Source of the DNA: Porogramme epimiltina
Taxonomy: Eukaryota > Basidiomycota > Agaricomycetes > Polyporales > Polyporaceae
Assembly: GCA_900155495.1 (NCBI GenBank)
Contig: FTLJ01000571.1
Span: forward strand, 1-28,464
Length of the DNA: 28,464 nucleotides
Direction: 5' to 3'
In this document: piece by piece, positions 10,903 through 22,873 of the stretch
Layout of the letters: each line of letters begins with the position of its first letter
Numbering within the stretch: the stretch's first letter is position 1
Made by a program: the position numbers and the translations under genes
The notes under the pieces: model-generated
Told to the model about the DNA's origin: nothing
Databases searched by the model: none
What the model saw: only the letters and a program-made list of their open reading frames with translations

Positions 10903-12105
10903 TCTCATGTAAGCGGAGCCTCCTCCTTTGTGGGGCGTCGTGTATGACGATTCTGGTTGTTTGCATTCTAGGGCGTGTAGCATCGAATGTGGGTGAAAGC
11001 AGACGCTATCCACACTGTAAAGTACAGAAGAACTGTTAGACATAAAGTTAGCAGTTAACCGATATTAAAGAGAATTTCTGTTGAACCACAGTTTATTGGT
11101 GATGTCGACGCAAACGACGTTTAATAGTGTTGTCCGGGCAGTGTCCAGCAAACATCTATCTCATCGGGACGCCTTCGGAAGGCAGCATGTCGTGATGCGG
11201 GTGGACATGGTAAGGGTAAAACTCACCTCTCGGCTAACTAACTAGGGAAAACCCGAACACAATAGAGCCCTAGGTCTCAGTCGATTCTAATCCATTCATG
11301 CATAGGCTGATTGGAGGGACGTCAGGCTAAGAATAATCCAAGATGTCGGTAGCCTTCCTAGCAGCGTCCGGAGAGAGAAGAAAATGCGAGACTGTATTCA
11401 ACAAAGGCCGAAAAGAAGCGGTCCCCACCTTCCGCAGACCACACGGTCATGTCAACGGTCATGACAGCTGTCACATAAGTATCCGCAGAAACCACATAGC
11501 TCCGAGTAATCCGGATATCCAGAGAGCGAGAACGAAGCGTGCAAAGGACACCTTTGTATCCGACGTAGATGAATGTCAGTGTCAACCACTCACCAGTGGC
11601 AGGCAGTGACCTTGTTTCACGTGCAGTTGCAACCTGTATCTTAGTTTCCAATACGCGGAGTGTGTCGCAAATGCCTTCTCGTACCTGTTTCGCTATACAT
11701 AGACACGGTCCCACTTGTGGAAGTGGACGAGAGGCAGAGTGTGGTTCAGCCACCAGCGAATGCAGCGCGTCGACGCGTTTGATCTAGCCGAGTCACGTGA
11801 GCATCTAATAGACGCCTGTTGCACCAAGCCGCACCGAGCGATATTGTTGATTCCATCCCAGTATCTAGCACTCTTCTAGGTTTCTGCACACAATCTGAGC
11901 CTTCCTTGGACCTTGACAGACTGTTCCCTGAGCGAGCTTTACGGACTGCCAACCCCCTCAGCACAATTCCGGCCGTGTGGGTCAGTTTCTCCAGCCGCTC
12001 GGCCTGGTGGGAACTTGGAAGTACCCTAGTCCTTACGGCATAGAAGACAGAAATATCTCAGCGTTCCTTGTGCTCCAGCAAGGAAGTACTCTCCCCTCAA
12101 GCACC
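10903..12105. other. Intergenic region before the GRAM gene
   Basis: About 1.2 kb between two plus-strand genes. It contains the TPR-MYND terminator region, which is AT-richer around 11040-11100, and the GRAM gene promoter. A minus-strand frame at 11358-11753 (131 codons) and a plus frame at 11343-11609 overlap and have no recognisable domain, so I do not call either. A TCACGTGA palindrome lies at 11793-11800. Confidence 0.5.
11793..11800. promoter_or_regulatory. TCACGTGA palindrome upstream of the GRAM gene
   Basis: A perfect eight-base palindrome with a CACGTG core, about 306 bases before the GRAM-protein start codon. It is the core for bHLH factors such as Cbf1. Assignment to this promoter is positional inference. 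Confidence 0.3.
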
Positions 12106-14729
12106 ATGTATGACGAGGATAACCGCAGGCAGCCTCCGCCCGTGCACCCGACCCGCTTTCCCGTGCCCATGCCCTCTAGCTTCCCGTCCCAGTCACCAGA
12201 ATTACCACCCAGGCGAGAGGCCCCCGCATTTGTCCCTCCGCCCCCCAACATTTATCAACCCGAACCACTCACACCGCCAGCTCTCCCTCCTCGACCCCAC
12301 CCACTTTTATCTCTTCCGATCTCGAGCTCGTCTTCGCCTTTCCTCAACGTTCCGTCCCCGCGTCTGCCGCCCCTCCCGGATGCCTCGTCTTCATCACTCA
12401 CGTTGGACACGGACCTAGACTCAGACTCGGACTCGGGAAGCTTCGTAGCCGTTCCCACCCCGGTGCAGGGGTCCGCCGTGTCTACGGAAAGTTTGCTGGT
12501 TCAGAAGGACGAGGAGGGCCTGTCCGAGGTACAGCTGCGAGAGCTGTACGACGATGAGGAGATAGAGCGGTTCTTACACCTGTTCTCGACGGTGCGTGTG
12601 CAAGCTTCGTGTCGTGGCGGACTGGGTCTCAAACAACATCAGTATGTCCGTGAGGTCAGAGTGGTGGACCAAGATGCGGCGGCGTCCCAGGCCCACTTAG
12701 CTCACGCGGCGTCGGCGAGTACACCCTCGCTGGTTCAACCCCCTGCAGGTGGATCAAATAATGGTGTCCCCAGACCTCCATCGGAGTGGGACGACACGAT
12801 ATCGCAGCGCATAGCACTCGTAAGTTCATCTATGCCTGCTCCCCAAATCCGTCTTAATCTCTTCGCGGAGTACAGGATTTCCTGCTGCCCATGCTCCCAG
12901 CCCCTAGACCTCCGCTACCGGAATTCTCGCTCGGTCGGCTTAAGCAAACCTCGCAGCGACTCTATGTCGCTCTCGAGCCTTATTTTACATCTGGAGCCTT
13001 GCCACTTTTGAAGCTTGCTACCTGGAAGCACCCTACCACAAGCTTTGCGTATTGTGCGGTGAGTGTTGCGAGAATTAGTATAGCGAAATCCATTACTCAC
13101 ACTTTGCTTTAGCTCTATTGGGTTCTCTGGTATCACGGGCTGCTCCTTTCTGCTCTCATGCTGCGTCTGTTATACCATATCGTCCGATGGAAGCTGCATC
13201 CATACCCTACCCTTAAACAGCTTCAGGAGCACCGCGAGAGGATTGACCGTTCACAGACATTCGGCACAATCTTTTCGACCCGCCTAGCTGCAACACCTGC
13301 AATTGGGATTCGCGACATGTGGAGCCTGTTCGGAGACTACAGGCACTTGCAGAAGCTCAAGAAAAAGGCTAAACAGGATTCAAAGGAAAAGAACGACCCG
13401 GGCGCCGCCGACTCTGCGAGTTTGTATGAGGGAATGGCGTCGCACAGCACCTCGGACCTGACGGACGACCATTCTTTGCGAGAGGCGGCGGAGGAGGCGG
13501 ACCTCAAGCGGCTGGGTCTGTTCCTAATGAACGAGGCAGCCGATTTGCTGGAGCGAGTGAAGAAGTGCGTGCAGTATAGATTGTACATATCGTCGTTTCC
13601 GCAATCTAAACTGAAACTGATATTAGTGTCTTCCTATGGCGCCAACCTAGCGCAACTGTATATTACACCCTCGTGAGTATATCAGAGCGAAGGCCGGTAA
13701 TTAATTCGTTTGGTCTAACTCATACACCTAGATGATCCTGGGCTATTTCTTCCTCGGGCTATTGCCGGCCCAATACGTGGTTCGCGCCGTTGGCTTTGTC
13801 GCAGGGATATGTTTCTGGCATATTATGCCTGTGCTGGCTGCGATCCCTCCGTCCGAACGTGATAGGTGCGCGCGGTTTCCTTGCGAAACACTCTTATCGA
13901 GCTCACGTGTTCTCGCTATGCTAGGATACCCTCGCCATTATGGATTGTGCCGACAGACACAGAATATGCGATGGAATTGATCTCGCAACGGGTGGCACGC
14001 GGCCTTCCTGTGAAGCCGAAACGGCGGCGGCATCGGTTCGGGCACAAATCGACAGGTTCCGGGGGCGACTCTGCGGGGAGCATACACACGAGTGAACATG
14101 GCGGAGAGCACGGTGCGAGCTCGTCGATCGACTGGAATAAATGGGGAGACCGGATCACAGAGACTAAGGAGCGTGCGAGCGAGCTCAAGCAGATCTTCCG
14201 CGATGGACAGGTGTGCTCTTTCCGGAGACGGCTTCGCTGTCGCTGCTTGTCTGACGGACGCCTCGTGTATGGCAGTGGAAACAGCCCGACAGCTGGAAGG
14301 CGCTCAACCCGCTCGCCCCCAAGGTCGCCGCGCCCCAACACGGCTCCGAGCCGCGCGTCGAGACCCAGAGTACGTCGATCAAACACCGGGGGATGGATGT
14401 TCGAGGCGCATCGCTGACGAGATCCGCGCTGTCCCATAGCGTTCCCCGCACAACTGAAAAAGAACCCGGGGCTGATCACTTTGACGGAGGCCGCGCTGTA
14501 CTTTACGCCGCTCATGTCGTCCCACGCGACCCTCGCCATCCAGCTCGCGGACATCACAGGGGTGAAGAAGACGAGCATGACCAAGGGGGTCGACATCCAC
14601 TACGCGGAGGTTCGCCCAGACGGGACAAACGAAGAAAAGGAGGCCGGCTTTATGTTCGTCGGTGGGCGCAGCGAGCTATTCGCTCGGCTCGTCAGCTGGG
14701 GCGGTGGCGGAAAGTGGGCCCAGGTGTAG
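12106..14729 (+). CDS. GRAM-domain membrane protein, GRAMD4-like, 9 exons
   Basis: Exons 12106-12591, 12643-12819, 12876-13058, 13113-13564, 13627-13672, 13732-13865, 13925-14210, 14276-14369 and 14440-14729 give 715 residues. Residues 1-110 are Pro/Ser-rich and disordered, followed by an acidic stretch with DLDSDSDSGS. Two hydrophobic regions are visible: about 283-305 (LYWVLWYHGLLLSALMLRLL) and 449-487 (MILGYFFLGLLPAQYVVRAV onward), the second long enough for a hairpin or two spans. A charged, coiled-coil-like segment with KLKKKAKQDSKEK lies between them. The last exon encodes a C-terminal GRAM-type lipid-binding domain (about 620-715). This order, disordered N-terminus then membrane segments then terminal GRAM, matches animal GRAMD4 and points to an endomembrane or contact-site protein. 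The first intron (51 nt) is also open in frame, so its removal is a judgement from splice sites. Confidence 0.75.
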
Positions 14730-15028
14730 CCAACTGTAGACGTCATCGGTATATATCGGACTAGGCTTCGGTGAGGAGCCCTTCTTGCGTGGCTTGACAG
14801 GTGCCTCGATCGCTGACCCTGCGCCATAGGGCTTTGTTGTTGTAACCATACATATCTATCGAATGTGCTTACTACTCGCTTGCGCAAGTATATTGAGCTA
14901 CTCGTCTAGAACGACCTGCTCCTTCAGGCGGGGCACGCTCCGAGCTCAGCTTTCCGTCCGCTCATCCTCTCGGCTAGGACTGGCCACGCGTCGCTCTCGG
15001 TATTGGCGACTGTCCTTCCCCCACTCCC
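14730..15028 (+). promoter_or_regulatory. Short intergenic region, GRAM gene 3' end and REC8 promoter
   Basis: 299 bases separate the two tandem genes, so the GRAM terminator and the REC8 promoter are packed together. TATATAT-like sequence near 14750 and TATCTATCG near 14850 are AT-rich. No defined meiotic control element was recognised. Confidence 0.35.
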
Positions 15029-17975
15029 ATGTTTTTCACACAGGAGCTCCTGGAGCGCAGGGACAGCGGATATGGTCTCCTTTGGTACGTATATGCGTGC
15101 TTAAGACCCTCCTGGAGATAACTTGATGCACCGGCAGGCTCGCAGCAACCCTCGGCGCGAAGTCGTCCTTCAGGAAGCTTCCCAAACGATCCGTTCTCAC
15201 TGCAGACATCTCACAGCTATGCGGTCTCATTGTGGAACCCTCAGAGCCCCTTGCACTTCGGCTCTCTAGCAACCTGATGATAGGCGTCGCCCGGTGCGTC
15301 AACACCGTCTCTTCTCTCTTATATCTCTGACACTTGGACTCGGTCAGAGTTTACAAAGGTATACCACTGCAATACAATTTCCCGTAATGATGACGGCCGA
15401 CAATGCATCCAGTCAAGCAAGACATGTTCCTCACGGATGTGACTTCGTGCTTCAACGCTCTCAAGAAGGCAGTCCAAGACCTCACTTTCATATCGGCCAA
15501 CGCGGCTCACCTCCAAATGGGGCAGCCAAGTCTTCGGTGAGCAAACTTGTTCACCCGTTCAATTCTTGCTCATTATATCTTCTTGGACAGTGCCGAAGTG
15601 CTTACCCTAGTTGCGGATCCAGCTGGGACCTTCGGCATCGACTTCGATAATCTGTTCATGGTACGTTCCCATATTCATATACACAACGTGTTCTCATTGT
15701 CCCCAAGACCTGGGAGGAGCGCGCACACGCAGGTGAATTCCTTCCTACTTGGGTTAAATCTCCCCCAACACCACTCTACGAACAGAGGCCGCCGACGTGG
15801 AAGAGGAGGAGGAGGATGACGAGTACAACCCTAAGTCTAAAAAGGCTAAATCAAAATCAAAAGAGAAGGACGTCCCTTCAGTGGCGGGGGAACAAGCTCG
15901 TGCTCTACATACACTGGACGAGAACCACAACCGTCTGATGTTCGGCGCCCTGAACTCGTCGATCACAGGTAGCATCCAGGGAGCCGGGGGGGCTGAACCC
16001 TCGTCATCTATGATGGATGGAGGGTTCGGTTTCGATGACGTGTTTGCCTTCCCAGCGGACGCCGGAGGGGCGGACATTGGGGATGAGCTTGCTCGCGAAC
16101 TCGGGGAAGGCTGGGGAGCATCGGCGGTAGTACCAGGAGGGCCGTGCGTACAGTTGTCCTTTCGCTTCTTTGTGCAATGTCACTTACTGGTTTTATCGTG
16201 TTCAGTCAACTCGGACTCGAAGATTTCATACCAGGTCAAGACATAGCCCCTGATGTCGGTGACGACTTCAGACTCGACGTTCAACCTGAGACAGGTCCTC
16301 AAATCGGACATGACGGCCATGAAAGATGTAGGATCATGCCCCTTGCGCAACTGCGTTTCTATTAATTCTCTTAACAGCCAGCCTCCCCCCTTCTGGCTCA
16401 GTAATCGTTCCTCTGGACCCCCTGACCCCGCCAGGTATGGAAGGTGAAACAGGTCTCGCCATCGATGGTCAACAGCTTCAATCCGTACCGAGAAAGGCTA
16501 AACGCGTCAGGCTGTTATTGGACGCCAGGATTGAATTGACTGACGAAGAGCTGAAAGTAAGTGTTGACGACCGTCGATGCGGTTCAGCCTGGGTTTGATG
16601 TCCTGGAAAAGGCAGCTCGCGCCAACTATGTACAAGACCAAGAAATGCTACAACTTGGTGTTGCACAGAAGAAGATCGAGAAGGAAAACAGTAGGCTCAT
16701 TGAGGAGATGATATACGGCGCGCCCAAAGGAGGTGAGATGACCTTTGCTTGCTCGCCGCACGATAATTGATTCGAGTTGCCATAGTGGAAGCACCCGTTT
16801 TAGTCGACTTCTGGCTAGAGAACTTCCGGCTGCATGTAGGTGCACGCTCAGGGCAACTCTACGTGGATATGGAGGGTGCGTCGGGGGCTGCGAGATGTGG
16901 GTTTCCCCACTGATTGGAGCGTAACAGGTGAACCCCCAAGGAAGAGAGCGAGGGTGCACGACCCTGATCTCGAACCATTCGCCGAAGCCGTTGGGGTGCC
17001 CCTTCAGGGTGACCTCCCAATGGAAGTGGACCAAGGCTGGGATTTTGGCACCGGGTTAGGTGGCTTCCGTAAGTATTCGAGTAATACTATTCTACTCGCG
17101 CTTTCTAACATTCCGTAACTAGATCATCCGAGCGAGGACCCCTTCGATTCTCGGATGCGTTCTTCTGAAGCACGTTCGCTTCTACTATATTCGCAGATTT
17201 CGAATGTTAATTGTATTCTAGGAACCCGGTCAAGCTCGTCAAGGATCTCGTCCCCCTTCTGCTATAGGAAGCCACCTAGGGTTTGACTATCGCCCAACGC
17301 AAGACCTGCCCTCAGGCTCTCAGCGTAGTGGGCTCTTCCCATGGGATCACGCCGGTCCAAGTTCGTCCGTCGGTGGCGGATTCGGCATTGACGGAAGTGA
17401 CGTCTTAAGTGTTTTGCGGGCTCCGGGTGCGGATAGACGTGCTAGTTCTCTCGGAAGCGGACGCGAAAGCTTCATCCTTCCTGGCGGGGGCAACGTTCTA
17501 TCTTTTCAGGGAGAAGATTTCCACTTTAACGGTAGATCCACACCTCACTGTTATTTGACGTCGGGCTGAGTGAATAACGGCGTGTCTAGAGCCAGACGAG
17601 CCGGAAGTCCCGGAGGAGTCACAGCAATCTAATATCTTGACACTGGAGAAGAATTCGTTCAACTTCCTAGAGTAGGTGCTGCCGAATAGTTCCAATCTAA
17701 TGCTAATATCGCTACCGGTCGTTCCAGATACGCGAAGATGCAATTGAGTGCCTTTCCTTCGGTGAACTCGGAACTCGACTTCGACGATGTCGTGCCGAAG
17801 GCTACGAGCACCCGCCGCGTTGCTGCGGCTGCGTTCTATCACTGCTTAGGTGCGGACGCAGTCACATTTCTTACAAGGGAAGCTGTTAACAGTCGGAGTA
17901 GTTCTTGCTACGAAAGACTTGCTGGGCGTTCGTCAGGACGACACGTACGGTGCACTGAAGATAAGAGTGAGGTGA
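15029..17975 (+). CDS. REC8: Meiotic cohesin kleisin Rec8, 17 exons
   Basis: The kleisin that closes the SMC1-SMC3 ring in meiotic cohesin and is cleaved by separase. Exons: 15029-15084, 15138-15293, 15348-15358, 15413-15536, 15591-15660, 15708-15732, 15786-16143, 16206-16327, 16378-16556, 16612-16732, 16786-16875, 16928-17068, 17123-17154, 17222-17531, 17590-17671, 17728-17849 and 17893-17975, giving 693 residues. The N-terminal Rad21/Rec8 domain (1 to about 115) starts MFFTQELLERRDSGYGLLW and has LALRLSSNLMIGVARVYKV. The WLAATLG and LALRLSSNLM blocks favour Rec8 over mitotic Rad21. A middle block ends IELTDEELK (about 367). The C-terminal winged helix (about 620-693) has TSTRRVAAAAFYHCL and ATKDLL. 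Oddities are an 11-nt exon, a 25-nt exon, and an intron at 17155-17221 with an AT rather than GT start. The model around that intron is the least certain part. Confidence 0.88.
15348..15358 (+). other. REC8: 11-nt microexon of REC8
   Basis: Eleven bases between GGTCAG and GTATAC. They encode the middle of ARVYKV: the upstream exon ends CG, this exon supplies A-GTT-TAC-AAA-G, and the next begins TC-AAG. Both flanking introns are 54 nt with GT-AG ends. Skipping it would delete Val-Tyr-Lys from the kleisin N-terminal domain and shift the frame. Confidence 0.85.
17155..17221 (+). other. REC8: Putative AT-AG intron in REC8
   Basis: The exon before reads ...GAT TCT CGG and the following sequence is ATGCGTTCTTCTG; the 67-nt segment ends TTGTATTCTAG before GAA CCC GGT. 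The downstream frame (EPGQARQGSRPPSA onward, over 100 codons) needs an intron length of 1 mod 3, which this segment satisfies. One base change, G for A at 17155, would make a consensus GTGCGT donor. Alternatives with canonical ends are 17159-17234 and 17159-17243, but their GTTCTT donor is poor. Confidence 0.45.
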
Positions 17976-18269
17976 TGACAATGCCAGGATGCTCGGAATA
18001 CGGAATTGTCAATGGCTTCTTGCTCGACCTGTGCTTTAGGGAGTCGCAACTCCGATCGCTGCTACACGTCTCAATCTGGCGCGCTGTGATAGGCTGGTGG
18101 AGCGCAAAGTGGGACGTTATATAGAGTTTGTGCTATAGTTACGTAATCAAATGTAAATGATTCTCTGGACTGAGGCGAGTTGTCTGACCCGCCGTTATTC
18201 CCGGCGCGGCTTGTTGGCGAATGTCGGACGATTTGGTGGCTCGTCTCTCTTGTCTCCTCCCTTTGCTAT
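17976..18269 (+). promoter_or_regulatory. REC8 3' flank and isomerase promoter
   Basis: 294 bases between tandem plus-strand genes. A TATATAG motif lies near 18118-18124, about 150 bases before the first candidate start of the isomerase. A pyrimidine-rich stretch (CTCGTCTCTCTTGTCTCCTCC-like) just before 18270 looks like a transcription start zone. Confidence 0.4.
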
Positions 18270-19362
<1,093 letters not shown>

Positions 19363-19604
19363 AGGAAGGTATCACTCAGGGAGTCAGGGGAGGGCGGGGT
19401 GCCCATGCCCATGTATATTTACGCCAACAATATAGACTTGATTCAAACACTACTACGCAAGAACACAGATCATCCGGGACGTTGTCGATATCGTACACGT
19501 ACAATTCACGGGAACTCGAGGCCTTTCCGGGACATACATTCGTATTTGGGGTTAACACTATCCGTGGGTTTCTCGGAGGATACACATCGATCCCTTGACG
19601 CGAC

Positions 19605-22015
19605 CTAGGAGCTGTGGAACACGCTACGAATGGTGTCCCCAACGCGGCGGAACACCGCCCTCGCCTTCGCTTTGGCGGAGGACCCCATCTCGAGTGCGGA
19701 ATTGGTGTCAGAAGCGGATCCACCCACGCCGGATTCTCCAGGATTATAGAAAGCACCTCGCAGTGCACGGTGCATCTGCCATAGAACAAGGCAGATTGCC
19801 GCGGCGACTGCAATTGAGGGCGCGTGGGAGATGAGTTCCGTGAGATCGCCCACGGCGGTGAGGACGCGGGCGGCGAGGAAGAAGAGGGAGTAGAACGTGA
19901 GCGCGCGGGGGAGTGCGTATGCCTGCGCGATCGGCTCGTATCCACTTCTGAAAGATTGGATGCGGGAGAGATGGTGGGCCTAGTGTGGACGTTCAGGCGT
20001 GGAAAATCGTCAGCAGAGGTATGTGCGTAGAAAGGGCGGGAGGGAATGGGGGGTTGTACCCGCAGTGCACGTGTCACGTACCACTGCGCCCGCATTGAAC
20101 TTCTCTGCACCGGAGTAGTATTGGAGGAGAGTACCACTAGAGGCAACCGCCGCAAGGGCGAAAACCATGGACAAGGTACCCAGGCCCTCCGATACCGCGT
20201 TCGCTCCGCTCGTTGAGCGAACCTGCACTTGAGCAGCTCCGGCACTGTCAACGTTCGGAGAGGGGGGGGGAAATAGAAAAGTAAGGCATTAGCCTTATGG
20301 GAGCACACCTGGGACACACTTACACAAAAAAACCCAACGCCTAATAATTAGTCAGTAAAGAGTACGTACGTGGGCAAGGATGGTAAGGAAACTCACCAAG
20401 TAGGCAGACTCACGCCAGTCTGCTAAGAGATCTGTGGCGAATGCCCGCCAATGCATTCCATACGTAAGGTCGTCAACTGACAACAGTTCGAGCTGCGCCG
20501 TGAGAGTGACGGGCAGCTTGAAAAGTAGCATTGAGACAATCCTAAGTGCAACCGGCCTTTCCGGCTCAGGCTTGTCGAACCTCTTTTGGTCCCTGGAAGT
20601 CTTGGCGTAGTCTTCGCCAAAGAACGTATTATATCTGTGCCTTGCTGCACCGGGGAATCAGCTCTTGATGCAGGTTAACAAGTCGGGCTACTTACACATG
20701 GTTGCCCAAAGCCGTGCTAACAGACAAGATCAGTACCTAATCCACACATACACAATCTGTCGGTCTTACAGATTGTCCATGTCATGAAATCGTTACATTC
20801 GCCTATTGTAACATTCTCAAACAATATCCTTCAGTGTCAGAAGTTTTGTGTGACGCACTGGAGCTGGACCTGATAATCTTGAGATATTCCTTACATTCTT
20901 GAGCGCTGTAAGGGAAAGTTGACAGTTCTGATGACAAAAGGTCTATTCTTTCAATGAGTCTCCCAGTCAATTATTTTCATGTGCAAAAAGACTCTAACCA
21001 GCTGTAGCTTGTCTGAATATGTCCACAAGTTGCATCCTCAGAACTTTTGGAACGCCCCGGTGCGGGAAATATTCACAGTGGATCCAATATTGTTCTTGCA
21101 AGACGTAACCTTCAATGAAACCAAGTCAGATTAGATTCATGCTTGGGAGAAATAAATAGAATGCATCTGGAGAATGCTCTAGATGCCTTCCGATTCTAAA
21201 GTGTTCCCGATGACAACCCGGTGACTACGGCTCGTCGTCGAGAACACCAAAGATCGGAGATGCTTTGGGACCTCTCCTCGACGCACTCGATTTATTCCGT
21301 TCTTCCTCCTGGATACGTACGCATATGATTGACGGAACACGCCGGTGATAGATTTATGTCGTGCCTTTCGGGGTCAATTTCTTCCAACCAGAAAACGGTC
21401 TGAGTCGTGTGATCGATGAAGTAGTATTTTCCCATCTTTTCGTCGTGGTCCGCGTCAAGGACGGTAACATATATTTCATACTCGTCAGGAAGGGCCAAGG
21501 AGTCTGCGGCCACTAGATGATAGAGGTGTTCCGTTAACAACATTATCTTCCTGCACACATCGGATTGATAGATTGGATCATCCGTAACGATGCGCTTGGT
21601 GTGGTTGACGTAAAAAGGGGATCCTTCAGGATTGATACGGAGGACCCATCCATACGCCAAATAGGGCGGCCTGGAATTTGACGATGTTGAGAGGAGGGAT
21701 CTTGGCCAGCACATGACATTATACGCACTCTGGCTGAAGCAGCATCGAATGCATTCCACGTGGGATTTTCATGGGGGCGGGCTGCACCCTGAACGATCAG
21801 AGGGGATGTTAGTGGTTGTTTCCCGAAACGAAAATTCGCTGAGACGATCCCTACAGAGTAACTCTGGAGTATCGATCGTTCTGCGACGGAATCGTCGGCA
21901 GGACAAGACCGTCCATGGTGTACTCCGGGGGGCTCTCTGGACATGACAGCTGTTCCAGTATAGCTATTGAGAGATCCGGTGTGTCTGGGGGAGTATCTGA
22001 GGGGGGGTCGGACAT
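19605..22015 (-). CDS. WW-domain protein with C-terminal membrane spans, 11 exons
   Basis: Exons on minus: 22015-21855, 21788-21729, 21670-21321, 21109-20999, 20942-20870, 20828-20770, 20716-20698, 20640-20397, 20340-20324, 20244-20082 and 19979-19605, giving 543 residues. After a Pro/Ser/Asp-rich start (MSDPPSDTPPDTPDLS), a WW-like motif spans about 80-104 (YGWVLRINPEGSPFYVNH). A second WW-like segment lies at about 137-170 (KYYFIDHTTQTVFWLEE). A middle helical region includes QEQYWIHCEYFP, STFPYSAQECKEYL and FFGEDYAKTSRDQ. The C-terminus has hydrophobic spans near 357-373, 387-407, 445-465 and 473-488. I remember this architecture as an expanded uncharacterised family of Agaricomycetes; no biochemical function is known to me. 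Exons of 19 and 17 nt, a 41-nt intron with a weak GTCCAG donor and one 211-nt intron (21110-21320) make it structurally unusual. The model closes in frame; single junctions may need correction. Confidence 0.75.
20324..20340 (-). other. 17-nt microexon of the WW-domain gene
   Basis: Between AATTATTAG and GTAAGTGTG on minus. It encodes ALGFF plus two bases of Val and starts the first hydrophobic span. The flanking introns are 56 and 79 nt, and the downstream exon resumes at 20244 with T-GCC-GGA. Confidence 0.7.
20698..20716 (-). other. 19-nt microexon of the WW-domain gene
   Basis: Flanked by TCTGTTAG and GTGTAAGTAG on minus, it encodes the SRLWAT-(M) junction together with the neighbouring exons (ATC T | CA CGG CTT TGG GCA ACC AT | G CAC AGA). 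The flanking introns are 53 and 57 nt. A second donor four bases around this end (CATGT before GTAAGT) would give another frame, so the choice rests on similarity of the joined protein to its family. Confidence 0.6.
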
Positions 22016-22479
22016 TTGAAATCAAGGGGAGACCGAGAGGGGGGCATAACAGGACCCAAGTATCGCTCCATCCCCGGCCCTCTTAAAGGTTGCCCGCGTC
22101 AAGGGGGGGAGGCCTTCTAGAAGCCACGTCAACGTCACTAATATGGTACGTTTTCCGGATACTCTGAACCTCCAACGCTTACCATACCTCGGGTCCCATC
22201 GCCGCCAAGATTGAATGAACTCATTGCGGGAGACGGAGAGGGTGTAGCTGGTCCTGGAGAGTATGGCCAGATCAAACAAAATATCTTAGCTGGCTGTAAA
22301 CTCACGAAGTAGCGGTGCGCATTGCTTATTGATTCGCCGAAGGCGTGGGCAGATAGGCTGTGGGCAGAATGGAACGTAGGCTGTACGAACGCCTTCGATG
22401 TTCCAAAGGTGTACTCGGTTTCCGCATACTCCACACGGCGGCGTTAGACCGTGTGATACAGACACAGGTCCCAGGATAT

Positions 22480-22873
22480 TCACAGGCTAGAGGCGCCTCT
22501 ATGGTTCACCTGCGTATTTGTGGATGATCACTGACAGGAGCACAAGTAACCGTTTAAGTTATGCCACACTCACCATCTCCGCCCAATTCCCCACCAGCGC
22601 ATTCTAATTGGAGTGATGTGAGAACAACCGTGAGACGGGCGGTAGTTCCAAACGTGTCGTTCAAGCGTTTGTCGGTACGTTCATGGCGGGAAACTCGACC
22701 ACCCTCGGTAAGCTGAGAGTCTGGGGCTGAAAGGGCCCGGGCTGGGTGGGGATGAGAGCTCTAAGCGCCGATGGGGAAGATGAAGCTGTGTAATAGACGC
22801 CTGAACAGGTGGCCACGTAGTCGCCCTGCACTTCATACACCCTAGCTCTCTCAAGCATTGTCCTCCTAGGCAT
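22480..22873 (-). CDS. Possible small hypothetical gene, 3 or more exons
   Basis: A plausible spliced frame on minus: 22873-22679 (MPRRTMLERARVYEVQGDYV onward), 22603-22574 (NALVGNWAEM) and 22509-22480 (VNHRGASSL, stop). It has GT-AG introns of 75 and 64 nt, giving about 84 residues. The ten-codon exon between AATTAG and GTGAGTG is the most convincing part. Splicing could instead continue at GTGAAT (22484) into 22428 and beyond, making a longer Arg/Ser-rich protein. I recognise no domain. It is upstream of and in the same direction as the WW gene. Confidence is low because coding quality is judged by eye only. Confidence 0.3.

Noticed and set aside
11358..11753. Minus-strand 131-codon frame in the spacer before the GRAM gene
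   Set aside because: Overlaps a plus frame, no domain recognised, and no supporting splice structure; could be revisited with RNA data.
19605..20780. A separate six-exon membrane-protein gene starting at an ATG at 20780
   Set aside because: An in-frame model exists, but the upstream WW-domain gene would then end only 37 bases away, and reading the junction in the other frame (TWTI-SRLWAT-M-HRYNTFFGEDYAK) joins both parts into one 543-residue protein with the known family layout.
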